A DNA stretch of 58,202 bases, taken from positions 1 through 58,202 of the forward strand of contig JAKLIX010000023.1 in the NCBI GenBank assembly GCA_022709385.1. The letters run 5' to 3'. Below the pieces are notes generated by a model, which did no database searches, was not told where the DNA came from, and saw only the letters and a program-made list of their open reading frames with translations. This document shows positions 1 to 8,734 of the stretch, one piece after another (within the stretch, counting starts at the first letter, position 1; each line of letters starts with the position of its first letter). The DNA is from Bacteroidota bacterium (GTDB lineage Bacteria > Bacteroidota > Bacteroidia > Bacteroidales > CAIXZF01). The translations under genes were made by a program, and so were the position numbers.

Positions 1-50
1 ATCCTAATGAAAATAATGTAATTTTAACACCCCAAATGCTCTTGAAAAAA

Positions 51-121
51 GTGGCCTGCTTTACCCCGAAATAGGTGGCAGGGTTTACTCCGAAATGAGT
101 GGCCTTGTTTGACCGAAATAA
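51..121. repeat. Three 24-bp tandem repeats, IS21-like element end
   Basis: Three near-identical units start with GTGGC and end with CGAAAT (51-74, 75-98, 99-121). Repeated short units like these are typical of the ends of IS21-family elements, so this is probably the end of an element lying left of the window. The repeats abut the transposase remnant at position 120 and seem to cut it off, because the matching copy at 13721 continues to an intact stop codon and this one does not. The IS21 assignment is from memory of such ends; no istA or istB gene is in view. Confidence 0.4.
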
Positions 122-255
122 TCAAAAACACCTGCTTCTTCAAGCAAGTTCTTATATTCTTCCTCAAAAGAAATCAGTTGATGGTGCGCTGTTTTTTTGT
201 TCTGAAAACAATGTGATAGAGGATCTTGCGGTAGCTTGTCATCATGGTGATCTTT
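120..255 (-). pseudogene. Remnant of IS200-like (RAYT) transposase 3' end, copy 1
   Basis: On the minus strand, pieces of reading frame match the C-terminal motif of REP-associated IS200-like transposases (AHHQLISFEEEY followed by KNLLEEAGV). The copy at 13700 shows the same motif with a proper ending. Copy 1 has one extra T in a homopolymer near 190, which shifts the frame, and its last codons are replaced by the IS21-like end. It is dead. The family call rests on the short conserved tail only. Confidence 0.5.
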
Positions 256-297
256 GTTCAGCCACTGTGTGGCTGAGGGTTTGTCTGGGTTGCCTTA

Positions 298-333
298 ACC
301 ACGGGTTTTACCCTTACGGGTTACACCCGCGGT
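298..333. repeat. REP-like hairpin, copy 1
   Basis: Nested complementary blocks (ACCACGGGT, ACCC, GGGT, ACCCGCGGT) form an imperfect hairpin. The same element recurs at 13901-13932, and a related stronger hairpin lies at 13616-13648. Its position next to RAYT transposase remnants fits the REP/RAYT association known in many bacteria. Confidence 0.5.
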
Positions 334-604
334 TATTCATATTTTGCCCTTGCAGGGCAGTTTGGTTGATTACGTTCTCTTGATGATCTTATTCAACACA
401 AGTACACCATCGGTTATTCATATTTTGCCCTAGCAGGGCAGTTTGGTTGATTACGTTCTCTTGATGATCTTATTCAACACAAGTACACCATCGGTTATTC
501 ATGTTTTGCCCTTGCAGGGCAGTTTGGTTGATTACGTTCTCTTGATGATCTTATTCAACCCAAGTACAACCGCGGTTATTCATGTTTTGCCCTTGCAGGG
601 CATT
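330..604. repeat. 81-bp tandem repeat array, 3.4 units
   Basis: The block starting CGGTTATTCAT begins at 330, 411, 492 and 573, an exact 81-bp period. Each unit holds the small hairpin TGCCCTTGCAGGGCA. The last partial unit runs directly into the decayed comM 3' end. A second array with the same unit (1.4 copies) lies at 13929-14044. There are no spacers of varied sequence, so this is not a CRISPR array. Confidence 0.85.
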
Positions 605-610
605 CGTGGA

Positions 611-1107
611 TTATAGACTCCCCCACGTCCCCTTGTCCAGGCTGCGGTATTGGATCGCTTCTGCCAAGTGCTCCAACCTGATATCCGGAGCGGCCTCCAT
701 GTCGGCAATGGTGCGGGAAACTTTGAGTATCCGTCGTACGCTCTTGCCGACAGATTCAGCCGCTCCATGGCATGCTTCAGCAGCATATTCCCCTCCTCAC
801 TCAGGCGGCAGACCTTTCTGATCTCTTTCGACGGGATTTGCGCATTGCAATAGACTCCTTCATTATTCAAATACCTTTCCTCCTGTATCTTCCTGGCCGC
901 CATCACCCTTTCCCTGATTACCTGAGATTTCTCGGATGATCCCGAAACAGAAAGCTCCTTAAAGGGCACCGGCACCACCTCCACCTGGATGTCTATCCTG
1001 TCGAGCAATGGTCCGCTGATCCTGCTCAGGTACTTCTGTACCACCCCCGGCCCGCAGCTGCACTCCTTCTCCGGATGGTTATAAAAGCCGCAGGGACAGG
1101 GATGCGT
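611..1107 (-). pseudogene. comM: comM/yifB (Mg-chelatase-like ATPase) 3' fragment, frameshifted
   Basis: Read on the minus strand, this is the C-terminal third of a ComM/YifB protein: HPCPCGFY, then the sensor region SGPLLDRIDIQVEV, then the C-terminal helical part LSARAYD. One base is missing near 733. After the shift the frame continues [19 protein letters not shown] to a normal family ending and a stop at 611-613. The N-terminal Lon-like and Walker A regions are absent, so it is a remnant. ComM is a hexameric helicase acting in recombination during transformation, and its gene is a known insertion hotspot in other bacteria. A second, shorter remnant lies at 14048, on the far side of the accessory genes. 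Confidence 0.85.
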
Positions 1108-1547
1108 TGCCTTTTTCCCGACACGATAACATTGTGCCTAAACCATTGAATATCAATTACCCAGCTAATCCAAAGACAATCGGGGAACATTTACGAAAAC
1201 GCCGCTATGATTTACACCTGACCCAGGCACAAGTGGCTAAGATCATCGGGGTTTCAGAAGATTCCATCACTTATTGGGAGAATGAGCGGTCATATCCTCA
1301 GGTCCAGTATTATAAGAAGATAATTGACTTTCTCGGATACAACCCTTTTGAGTTTGAGATTAAGACTTGGGGAGATAAGTTAAGACACTATCGCTATATT
1401 AATGGGCTGACTCAGAAAGCTTTAGGCCAACTGACCGGGATCGATCCTTCAACTATTAACTCTTGGGAAAACTACAAATCCGAACCCATAGGCAAAAAGG
1501 TAAAAAAGTTTGAAGAATTCCTAAATCAGACTTCTAAGTATTCTTAA
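1107..1547 (+). CDS. XRE-type regulator with two helix-turn-helix domains
   Basis: The protein carries two lambda-repressor-like helix-turn-helix units in tandem. The first is around residues 28-75 (GEHLRKRRYDLHLTQAQVAK with SEDSITYWENERSYP). The second is around 88-130 (KLRHYRYINGLTQKALGQLTG with DPSTINSWENYKSEP). It is probably a DNA-binding transcription regulator. The ATG at 1107 lies exactly where comM homology ends, so the first nine codons may be scar sequence; GTG at 1134, giving VPKPLNINYP, is an equally good start. It is the first gene inside the island. No partner gene reveals its target. The family call is firm, the function is unknown. Confidence 0.8.
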   Translation: MPFSRHDNIVPKPLNINYPANPKTIGEHLRKRRYDLHLTQAQVAKIIGVSEDSITYWENERSYPQVQYYKKIIDFLGYNPFEFEIKTWGDKLRHYRYINGLTQKALGQLTGIDPSTINSWENYKSEPIGKKVKKFEEFLNQTSKYS

Positions 1548-1655
1548 CAATACGAAAAGATTTGCATTTTACTTAGAGCGATTCTAAATTAGCTAATCTG
1601 TTTTAAACTTCTAATCTTTTTAAATATTTTTGTTACTAACCAATACCTAAGGTGC

Positions 1656-2660
1656 ATGAAGAAATTTCTATGCGGTATCTTCGTATGTCTGTGTCTCTCC
1701 TCTGTCGGGGAAGCTCAATCAACTCAAAAAATTGATTATCCACAAGCTTACGCAGAAATAAAATCTATGCTGGAAGGCAAGACTCCGGTTGACTTTAAAA
1801 GAGCGGTATTTGTAACTGAGTCCGCCTATTTGAACGGATCCCTTGATTATCAGAGTTTTTGCGCGGACATAAAAGCCACCGGGGTAAAGCTCAAAGCAAT
1901 GATCCGTTCCCGGGGACTGGAAAATTATAAGACTTGTAAGAACTGGGCAGTCTTTTCTTATATGATCGACACTATTCCCGTAAATGATTATCAACCATTT
2001 ACTTATGATTTTGATGATTTTCGGGGTGATAAAGATTGGTCAAAAATGTTTATCACTAAATTAATGAAAACCAGAAAAGGCAACTGCCATTCTTTGCCTT
2101 ATTTCTATAAAATTCTATGCGAAGAAATCGGGGGTGAAGCTTCCCTCGCCATGGGGCCAAATCATGTTTATATAAAACATCGTGACGAAAAGGGGCAATG
2201 GGTCAACATTGAACTAACGAATGGCGGTTTTCCCAGGGATCAATGGATTATCAAGGAACTAGCTATTACCATTGAGGAGATTAAAAATGGTGTTTATATG
2301 CGCCCCTTGACGGACAAGGAAAGCATTAGTATGTGCCTGTTTGACCTCGCTTGCGGGTACAGGGAGAAAAGCGGTTATGACAACTTCGTTTTGCAAATTG
2401 TGAACACCGCCCTGAAATATTACCCCAATAGCTTAGAATTATTAATGACAAAAGCGGATTGTTACCATGTTATAGGAAAGCAGGAAAAAGAGAAAAATGA
2501 GCCCAACAAAAAAGCCCTTGATACATATTATTTAGCATATACAACCACCGTAGATAAAATAAACAGTTTAGGCTACCAAGAAATGCCAAAAGAGCAATAC
2601 GATGAATGGGTTAGGTCTGTTGCGGCTGAAAAAAAGAAGCGGGGAATAACAAGCCAATAA
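1656..2660 (+). CDS. Secreted transglutaminase-like (SirB1-type) protein
   Basis: A 22-residue signal peptide ends at GEAQS, so the product is probably exported to the periplasm or surface. The middle shows a transglutaminase-like core: KGNCHSLPYFYK with candidate nucleophile Cys144, NHVYIKH with His170, and an acidic residue in the strand NIELTNG (Glu186). The C-terminal part (about 220-334) is helical and TPR-like. Papain-fold transglutaminase-like domains act as proteases, amidases or inert scaffolds, and which applies here cannot be told. It lies 16 bp before the RHS-core gene in the same direction, so the two are probably co-transcribed. The triad is inferred from spacing. Confidence 0.65.
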   Translation: MKKFLCGIFVCLCLSSVGEAQSTQKIDYPQAYAEIKSMLEGKTPVDFKRAVFVTESAYLNGSLDYQSFCADIKATGVKLKAMIRSRGLENYKTCKNWAVFSYMIDTIPVNDYQPFTYDFDDFRGDKDWSKMFITKLMKTRKGNCHSLPYFYKILCEEIGGEASLAMGPNHVYIKHRDEKGQWVNIELTNGGFPRDQWIIKELAITIEEIKNGVYMRPLTDKESISMCLFDLACGYREKSGYDNFVLQIVNTALKYYPNSLELLMTKADCYHVIGKQEKEKNEPNKKALDTYYLAYTTTVDKINSLGYQEMPKEQYDEWVRSVAAEKKKRGITSQ

Positions 2661-2676
2661 TAGAGTCATAAACAAT

Positions 2677-3792
2677 ATGATGTTAACCATGAAACACTTA
2701 GTATTTTTAATGGCAATATTTTTCTTGAGTGGAGTTGCGTCCGCTCAGTCCGATAATCCGTATTCGATATTTGGGTATAAAACCTATGTATCCTACGAAC
2801 TTGGACAGAACGAACTACTGTATATTAGAAACAGCGATCCAAAATCGGAGATTGTGGGTCTTGCTTTTGACATTGAACGCAAACAGATCCTGTTCTTAAA
2901 TGGTAAAGACAGCACGGTAAAATCCTACACCCTGCAACCCAACGAACTTTTTCGATGGTTGTCAACCGACCCTCATGCCGATAAATACCCCTCATTAAGC
3001 CCCTATTGTTTTGTAGCCAATATGCCCATAAGGGCAATTGACCCTGATGGGAAAGATATTTATATCCTGTTTGCCACCACGGGCAACCAAAGAGGTGACG
3101 CCATGTTTGGAGCAGCTGCCTTAACACGACAAAGGAATATTGAGCAAAGCTCCGGATTTAACCCTGCTCGTGACAAAGTAGTTGTTCTTCAGGTTCAAGA
3201 TATGGCCCAAATTAAAGGGATGGTTGAAAAAACAGTCGGCGCTTACAGTAGCCAATATGGATCAACTCGAGAGGTTGGAGTTTTTTCACACGGTGGAATG
3301 CAGGGACCAACTGGTTCAGTTCCTACTTCCCAAAATGCTAATGCCTCAGGAGGGTACCAAATGAGCACTGAAGGCTGGTCGGGGATTAATTTCAATTGGA
3401 CCGCCTCCGGAGGAAGTTTTACCATGTATGGCTGTAATACGGGCAATGATGTTAAACCAGGCACATCCCAATGGGTCGGATCATTTGCTCGACAGCTTTC
3501 CCAATTGTCAAATTTTAATGGTGTACAGGTTGCTGGTCAATCAACCTATTCCTTTCCCTCCTATTCTCCAGACACTAGGGAAACAAATCTGACAAGAAGC
3601 TTAATGCCTGGACTCGGGTTTTCTGTCGGGGATACCTATATGGTAGGCGGGTCTAAAGGCAACTCGAGCAGTGCCTTATGGTTTTCCCCGATGGCATCAC
3701 CACCGGCCGCCCCTATGAATGTTTATATGAATGGGCAAACTGTTGGTTCAGGAACGCAATCGACCACTTCATCAACTCCTATTTTGTACTGA
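2677..3792 (+). CDS. Exported RHS-core protein with caspase-like C-terminal domain
   Basis: A Sec signal peptide (MKHLVFLMAIFFLSGVASAQ, after an in-frame ATG at 2677; ATG 2689 is an alternative) is followed by a short region and the conserved end of an RHS core (RWLSTDPHADKYPSLSPY, then DPDGKDIY, residues about 93-128). Beyond the core, where polymorphic toxins carry their variable domain, a 240-residue tail has a strand ending in SHGG (His205) and another ending in YGCNTG (Cys253). That order and spacing resembles the His-Cys dyad of clan CD (caspase-like) peptidases and of DUF4347-type domains. RHS repeats are missing, so this is a reduced RHS protein. The following membrane protein may be an immunity partner. 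The peptidase idea is inference. Confidence 0.6.
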   Translation: MMLTMKHLVFLMAIFFLSGVASAQSDNPYSIFGYKTYVSYELGQNELLYIRNSDPKSEIVGLAFDIERKQILFLNGKDSTVKSYTLQPNELFRWLSTDPHADKYPSLSPYCFVANMPIRAIDPDGKDIYILFATTGNQRGDAMFGAAALTRQRNIEQSSGFNPARDKVVVLQVQDMAQIKGMVEKTVGAYSSQYGSTREVGVFSHGGMQGPTGSVPTSQNANASGGYQMSTEGWSGINFNWTASGGSFTMYGCNTGNDVKPGTSQWVGSFARQLSQLSNFNGVQVAGQSTYSFPSYSPDTRETNLTRSLMPGLGFSVGDTYMVGGSKGNSSSALWFSPMASPPAAPMNVYMNGQTVGSGTQSTTSSTPILY

Positions 3793-3793
3793 C

Positions 3794-4228
3794 ATGAAAA
3801 GGGTGGTAATAGTTGTCCTTTTGGTTCTTATTGCAATATTAATCTATAGATTCATCTTTTGTTATCGGGTTATTGCCCTTGCCAATGAGGGCAATTTGAA
3901 GTATAAAGAAGGCAGAATTACCTATTTCGCCAGACCACCATTAAGCGTCATTAATCCCTTAAAGCAGGGAAAAATATTAAATAAAATAAATCTATACTGC
4001 CTATCCAAAGAATTTTCCAAGTATTTTGTTCTTAATTACTCTGACCAGACAACATTAATTGACACCGTATTACTCAAGAAATTGGCAGGTGAAAAGTTGT
4101 TTAGAATTTCCGCTATTAAAGAAAAAGATGATAGACTCCTAATACTTGCAACGAACAAAAAGAATCAAGATTTCGAAATAGTATTTATTTTTAATCCACT
4201 ACAGAACAACATCGAAGGGTATTATTAA
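3794..4228 (+). CDS. Small membrane-anchored protein, possible immunity partner
   Basis: The chosen start ATG 3794 lies one base after the stop of the RHS-core gene, which indicates translational coupling. A longer frame opening at 3731 would overlap that gene. The 144-residue product begins with one strong membrane segment (MKRVVIVVLLVLIAILIYRFIF), followed by a domain of about 110 residues rich in alternating beta and charged segments. No known family is recognised. The position directly behind a gene with a polymorphic-toxin layout, the small size and the membrane anchor all fit an immunity protein facing the periplasm. This role is inferred from context alone. Confidence 0.55.
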   Translation: MKRVVIVVLLVLIAILIYRFIFCYRVIALANEGNLKYKEGRITYFARPPLSVINPLKQGKILNKINLYCLSKEFSKYFVLNYSDQTTLIDTVLLKKLAGEKLFRISAIKEKDDRLLILATNKKNQDFEIVFIFNPLQNNIEGYY

Positions 4229-4327
4229 ATCGATTACAATTTGTAGTACTTTGGGCAGTCCTCTTTATATTATATATAGATTTTTATTTTATTTGATGAT
4301 TCTTAGTTACTTTAAACTACGGATTCT

Positions 4328-7300
4328 ATGCTAATTTCTCTTCCGAAACATTTTACTATCGACAAAAAAACAAATCTTGGCCATATTTTCAAATTGGGAA
4401 TTGATAGTGCAACTCTAGACTTGACTGTGTCTGTGTATGCGGCAAGACGGATAAGCGGTTTTATTCTTACAGACCATAATGGAGGACAAATACTACTAAC
4501 ACCAATTAGAAACTGGTCGGAGATTGAAAATTTCGATAAAGTTATTTATGCCAGACCGTTCCCAAATGAACCAATTAGTATAACCCAATCTGTACTTGAG
4601 TGGATTAAACATCCAGAACTTATAATAATTGATGAGATTACTCCTGATGTTGTTTCTGAACCAATATTTTCTTGGAGGGATGTCTTTAAATTTAAAAAAG
4701 AAAACCTAGAAGAGGATATTGAAGGATTACGATCACCCCAGATTGGGGCCGTTCACGCAGCATTGTCGCATTGGCAAGTGACCAACGAACCAGCAACCAT
4801 TGTAATGCCCACAGGGACTGGAAAAACAGAAACTATGTTGTCGCTTTTAATAGCGGGAAACTGTAGCAAATTGCTAATCGTTGTACCGTCAGATGCCCTG
4901 CGAAGCCAAATTTCCGATAAGTTTATCTCTCTAGGTCTTTTAAAGTCGCTAGGCATTATTAAAGACGCCGCAACTTATCCAATTATATACACACTCAATA
5001 AAAAACCTCAATCCATTGAAGATGTAAGGAATATTTTCGGAAGAAGTAATGTTGTTGTAACGACCATGAGCATTGCTGGCCAAATTCAGGTTGAGTTGCA
5101 AAGAGAAATGGCTAGCCTGTGTACACATCTTTTCATTGATGAAGCTCACCATATAGCGGCAGATACTTGGTCAAAATTCAAGAAAGCTTTTAGGGAAAAA
5201 AATATTTTGCAATTTACAGCAACCCCTTTCAGAAACGATGCTAAGCCAATAAAAGACAAAATTATTTTCAATTACCCTCTTCATAAAGCGCAAGAGGAGG
5301 GGTATTTTAAGCCAATTGATTTTCTTTCTGTATATGAATGGGATTCATCACGTTATGACAGAACAATTGCTGATAAAGCTATCGAGAAATTGAGAGATGA
5401 CTTAGCTAATGGTTTTGATCATATATTAATGGCAAGGGTTGACTCAAAGGAAAGAGCGCATCAAGTTTATGAGATTTACAGGGCCCATCCAGATTTAAAC
5501 CCCGTTCAGATTCACACCGGTATCAGTCCTGCAGAACGAAAAGTTGCCCGGCGAAAAATACTAAATAAAGAGTGTCGTGTAGTTGTCTGTGTTAATATGC
5601 TCGGTGAAGGATTTGATCTTCCTGAACTAAAGATTGCAGCATTTCATGACATTAAAAAGAGTTTACCAGTGACCCTTCAACTTGCTGGTCGCTTTACCAG
5701 AACAAATAGAGACAATAATTTGGGTAATGCCTCAATAATAGTTAATCTTGCTAATATCGAAGTGACAGAAGAACTTCAAGAACTTTATGCCCTGGATTCA
5801 GATTGGAATAGATTGTTACCGTTTCTAAGCGAACAAGCTACTCAGGAACAGATTGACTTTTACGAGTTCATGCAAGGTTTTCAGAGTTTTCCGGACGAAA
5901 TACAGCTGCAAAATGTCCGTCCAGCCATGAGTGCAGTTGTATATCGAACGAACACTGACACTTGGTTCCCAGGCGACTTCGCGAAAGGAATACAGAATTT
6001 TGATAATCTTGAGCAAGTTTACTTTGATATAAATTCGGAAAAGCGGACCTTGGTAATTGTGACGGGAAATCGTAATTCTGTCCGTTGGGGACAGCTAAAA
6101 GATATTTTCGAATTGGAGTGGAATTTATATGTTATTTATTGGAATCAGGATCAGCAACTGCTTTACATAAATAGTTCTTCAAACAGTGGAACCTATGAAA
6201 ATCTAGCAAAAGTAGTTTCTTTGGATACCTCACATATTATTAATGCCGAAAATATTTTTAGGTGTCTTGGCAATATTGCTCGTTTAAAAATTAATAATGT
6301 CGGGTTAAAAGAACAGCTTGGTCGCTTGATAAACTTCTCAATGCATACTGGGCAGGATGTAGAACCTGCCCTAACCCCAGCGCAACTCTTAAACAAAATA
6401 AAATCTAACATCTTTGGAGTTGGCTATGAAAATGGAGAGAAAACCTCTATCGGGTGTTCTTATAAAGGTCGGGTTTGGTCTAAACAAAACGGAAATATTG
6501 AACAATTTACAAAATGGTGTGATAAAATTGGAGACAAAATACTCGATGACAATATAAATGCTGACAATGTTTTACGTGAAGCCGTTTACGCCAAAGTAAT
6601 AAACGAAAGACCCCAAAAGTACCCTGTCACAATTGAATGGCATGAAGAATTGTATTTAAGAGATGAATATTCAATCTATTTGTCAGCAGGTACCACACAT
6701 TACCCTTTATTTCTGACAGACATTGAACTTGTAACTCCGTCAGTTGATTCACCAATAAAATTTAAAGTCCTGTCTGGCACTATGGTTTCAATGTTCGAAA
6801 TGGCGTTTAATGAAAATTCAATCCAGTTTAGGTGTTTAGAGAACCCTTTATCGATTACATTGGGAAACAAAGTAATTCCACTTGTTAATTTTTTCTCTGA
6901 GTTTCCGCCTGTTATCCGCTTTGATGACAGTTCCTGGCTCGAAGGCAATCTATTTTCCGAATATAGATTCAATGGCCCTGCTTTTGGAAGAGAGAGAATT
7001 GATGCGTGGCAATGGGCAGGAATAAATATTCGTAAGGAATCACAAGGGGAAAACAAGGACCAAGATAGTATTCAGCGAAAAGTAATAGAATCTTTGTCTA
7101 ATGAAGACTATGATATTATCTTTGATGATGATGATTCTGGGGAAGCCGCCGATATTATTGCTATAAAAGTATCAGATGCTGGGAAAGCAATTTCAATTAA
7201 CCTTTACCATTTAAAATTTTCAGCAGAAAATTTTGCCGGTGCTCGTATTGATGATTTATATGCGGTTTGCGGTCAAGCACAAAAAAGTATCCATTGGAAA

Positions 7301-7582
7301 GGGAAAGGTGGCCCTGACCTAATCAAGCACATGATTAACCGTGAAACTAGGCGCACAACCAATGGTATGAATAGTAGACTCGAAAGAGGAGATATTAGAT
7401 TGTTGGGATTGATCAAAGAAAAAAGCAAACGAATTTATCAATGTATTTTCAAAATATTCATTGTCCAACCGGGCCTATCAGCGGCACAGGCTAGTGCACA
7501 GCAACTAGAACTGCTTGCTGTTACAGAAAATCATTTGATGGAGACATTTAAAATAGAGTTTGGCGTGATCGGTAGCGAATAA
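4328..7582 (+). CDS. SF2 DEAH helicase with C-terminal nuclease-like domain
   Basis: This 1084-residue protein has a complete superfamily 2 helicase core: Walker A PTGTGKTE (about residue 161), DEAH box FIDEAHH (270), motif III TATPFRND (297), motif V region GEGFDLPELK (425) and motif VI QLAGRFTRTN (452). The N-terminal 140 residues and the middle (480-900) match no family I can name. Near the C-terminus, an acidic run and GEAADIIAI (about 935-947) followed by LYHLKFS (about 960) looks like the D-(x)n-(E/D)xK core of PD-(D/E)XK nucleases, followed by ARIDDLYAVCGQAQKS. A helicase-nuclease of this size beside CBASS suggests phage defence. It is convergent with the CBASS operon (75 bp gap). Confidence 0.75.
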   Translation: MLISLPKHFTIDKKTNLGHIFKLGIDSATLDLTVSVYAARRISGFILTDHNGGQILLTPIRNWSEIENFDKVIYARPFPNEPISITQSVLEWIKHPELIIIDEITPDVVSEPIFSWRDVFKFKKENLEEDIEGLRSPQIGAVHAALSHWQVTNEPATIVMPTGTGKTETMLSLLIAGNCSKLLIVVPSDALRSQISDKFISLGLLKSLGIIKDAATYPIIYTLNKKPQSIEDVRNIFGRSNVVVTTMSIAGQIQVELQREMASLCTHLFIDEAHHIAADTWSKFKKAFREKNILQFTATPFRNDAKPIKDKIIFNYPLHKAQEEGYFKPIDFLSVYEWDSSRYDRTIADKAIEKLRDDLANGFDHILMARVDSKERAHQVYEIYRAHPDLNPVQIHTGISPAERKVARRKILNKECRVVVCVNMLGEGFDLPELKIAAFHDIKKSLPVTLQLAGRFTRTNRDNNLGNASIIVNLANIEVTEELQELYALDSDWNRLLPFLSEQATQEQIDFYEFMQGFQSFPDEIQLQNVRPAMSAVVYRTNTDTWFPGDFAKGIQNFDNLEQVYFDINSEKRTLVIVTGNRNSVRWGQLKDIFELEWNLYVIYWNQDQQLLYINSSSNSGTYENLAKVVSLDTSHIINAENIFRCLGNIARLKINNVGLKEQLGRLINFSMHTGQDVEPALTPAQLLNKIKSNIFGVGYENGEKTSIGCSYKGRVWSKQNGNIEQFTKWCDKIGDKILDDNINADNVLREAVYAKVINERPQKYPVTIEWHEELYLRDEYSIYLSAGTTHYPLFLTDIELVTPSVDSPIKFKVLSGTMVSMFEMAFNENSIQFRCLENPLSITLGNKVIPLVNFFSEFPPVIRFDDSSWLEGNLFSEYRFNGPAFGRERIDAWQWAGINIRKESQGENKDQDSIQRKVIESLSNEDYDIIFDDDDSGEAADIIAIKVSDAGKAISINLYHLKFSAENFAGARIDDLYAVCGQAQKSIHWKGKGGPDLIKHMINRETRRTTNGMNSRLERGDIRLLGLIKEKSKRIYQCIFKIFIVQPGLSAAQASAQQLELLAVTENHLMETFKIEFGVIGSE

Positions 7583-7657
7583 AACAACCTTTGATTCGCG
7601 TATAATACTCATGTGTAAGAGGCTAAAGAGTAACAAAGCTCAGGGGCAAATTGCGAG

Positions 7658-8734
7658 CTAACATTCAAAAATCTCTTTTATATATCGTGGATTTTCATAA
7701 ATTTGTGCCCTATCCATCTGTAATTGGCTGACTAAATGACTTTTTTGAATTTCATTTAGCTTACCCTGAAGATTGTTATTCGTATTGGCAATGTCGATTA
7801 AACTTCTTTGCTCCAGCTTTTTTGAAATGAACAACATACAGTTTAGTAAGTTCCAGGTTATGGAACCAGTGACGCCAAAATTATTATTCGATAGTGCTTC
7901 GACAACACATTGGTCAATTATAACACTGGGCAAGATCAAATTATTCCTTTCTCGATATAATTTCAAGAGCTTGATGGCAGTTCTCGCTTCAGGTTTATTA
8001 ACAGTAATGCTCTTTTGAATGCCAATATTTGTTTTAAATGAGCTCCCTTTTTGCCAAATCCAATCTGGATTAACAAACAGATTTAAGTCCCTTTCCTCTA
8101 TGTAATTGCTTATTTCCCGACCAGGCACAACATCAAAGTGAATCGGGTTCCCATTATTCTCGAAAGTAATTCCGATTGTTTTTGTTTGCTTGGAAATACA
8201 GGCCATTTTACCATAAGCTTCTCCAATCGATTCATAAACATTGTTAAACATTTCTTCAAGGGTATTATAACTGCTTCTTTTGAAGGGCAGTACGATATCT
8301 AAATCATAACTAGAACTGATTGCAGTTCGTTTATGGAATGAACCGGTATCCTCTGGCAAGCTGACTAGCTTATTTTCGAACTTGTTTGTTAAAAACTGTT
8401 TGACTTCTGCTCGAAGCTCAACTACACGTTGAAAGACGTCAGGGTTAGCTTTTAAATGCTCCCTGGTCAGTACCTTTTTTAAATAACCGTCAGAATTAAA
8501 AGGTATTTTCGCCTCTTCACATATTTTGTACTCATAGATTATGGACCCAATTCCAGCACCGATCATACTGCCAACAGCGGCATTTTTAACTGTGCGCCAA
8601 CCATTATAATTTTCCCAGTTAAATTTCTTCCCTGAGTTCTGATGTTCGAGCCATTGAATTATAACATCCAGTATTGCAACCGAACCTCCGACAACCAATG
8701 CCCAGTTGATAATGTATCTGCTTTGCCTTCTCAT
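7658..8734 (-). CDS. Second CD-NTase-like nucleotidyltransferase, membrane-anchored
   Basis: The N-terminus holds two hydrophobic segments (about residues 9-27 and 50-67, the latter Gly-rich), so the enzyme is probably membrane-bound. The catalytic part shows GS at 131-132, an Asp pair in YDLDIVLP (Asp144, Asp146) and a third acidic residue in IHFDVVPG (Asp201). This is the full metal-binding set of Pol-beta/CD-NTase enzymes, so it looks active. It is the last gene of the operon and starts right after the E2-like gene. Two nucleotidyltransferases in one CBASS operon is not the standard layout. This one could make a second nucleotide, modify the first product, or act as effector. The fold is well supported; the role is open. 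Confidence 0.75.
   Translation of the reverse strand: MRRQSRYIINWALVVGGSVAILDVIIQWLEHQNSGKKFNWENYNGWRTVKNAAVGSMIGAGIGSIIYEYKICEEAKIPFNSDGYLKKVLTREHLKANPDVFQRVVELRAEVKQFLTNKFENKLVSLPEDTGSFHKRTAISSSYDLDIVLPFKRSSYNTLEEMFNNVYESIGEAYGKMACISKQTKTIGITFENNGNPIHFDVVPGREISNYIEERDLNLFVNPDWIWQKGSSFKTNIGIQKSITVNKPEARTAIKLLKLYRERNNLILPSVIIDQCVVEALSNNNFGVTGSITWNLLNCMLFISKKLEQRSLIDIANTNNNLQGKLNEIQKSHLVSQLQMDRAQIYENPRYIKEIFEC

Noticed and set aside
99..383. Protein of 94 residues at the left edge
   Set aside because: The frame runs through IS-end repeats, a transposase remnant on the other strand and REP-like DNA. It has no coding character.
330..604. CRISPR array
   Set aside because: The 81-bp units are joined end to end without variable spacers, and no cas gene is present.
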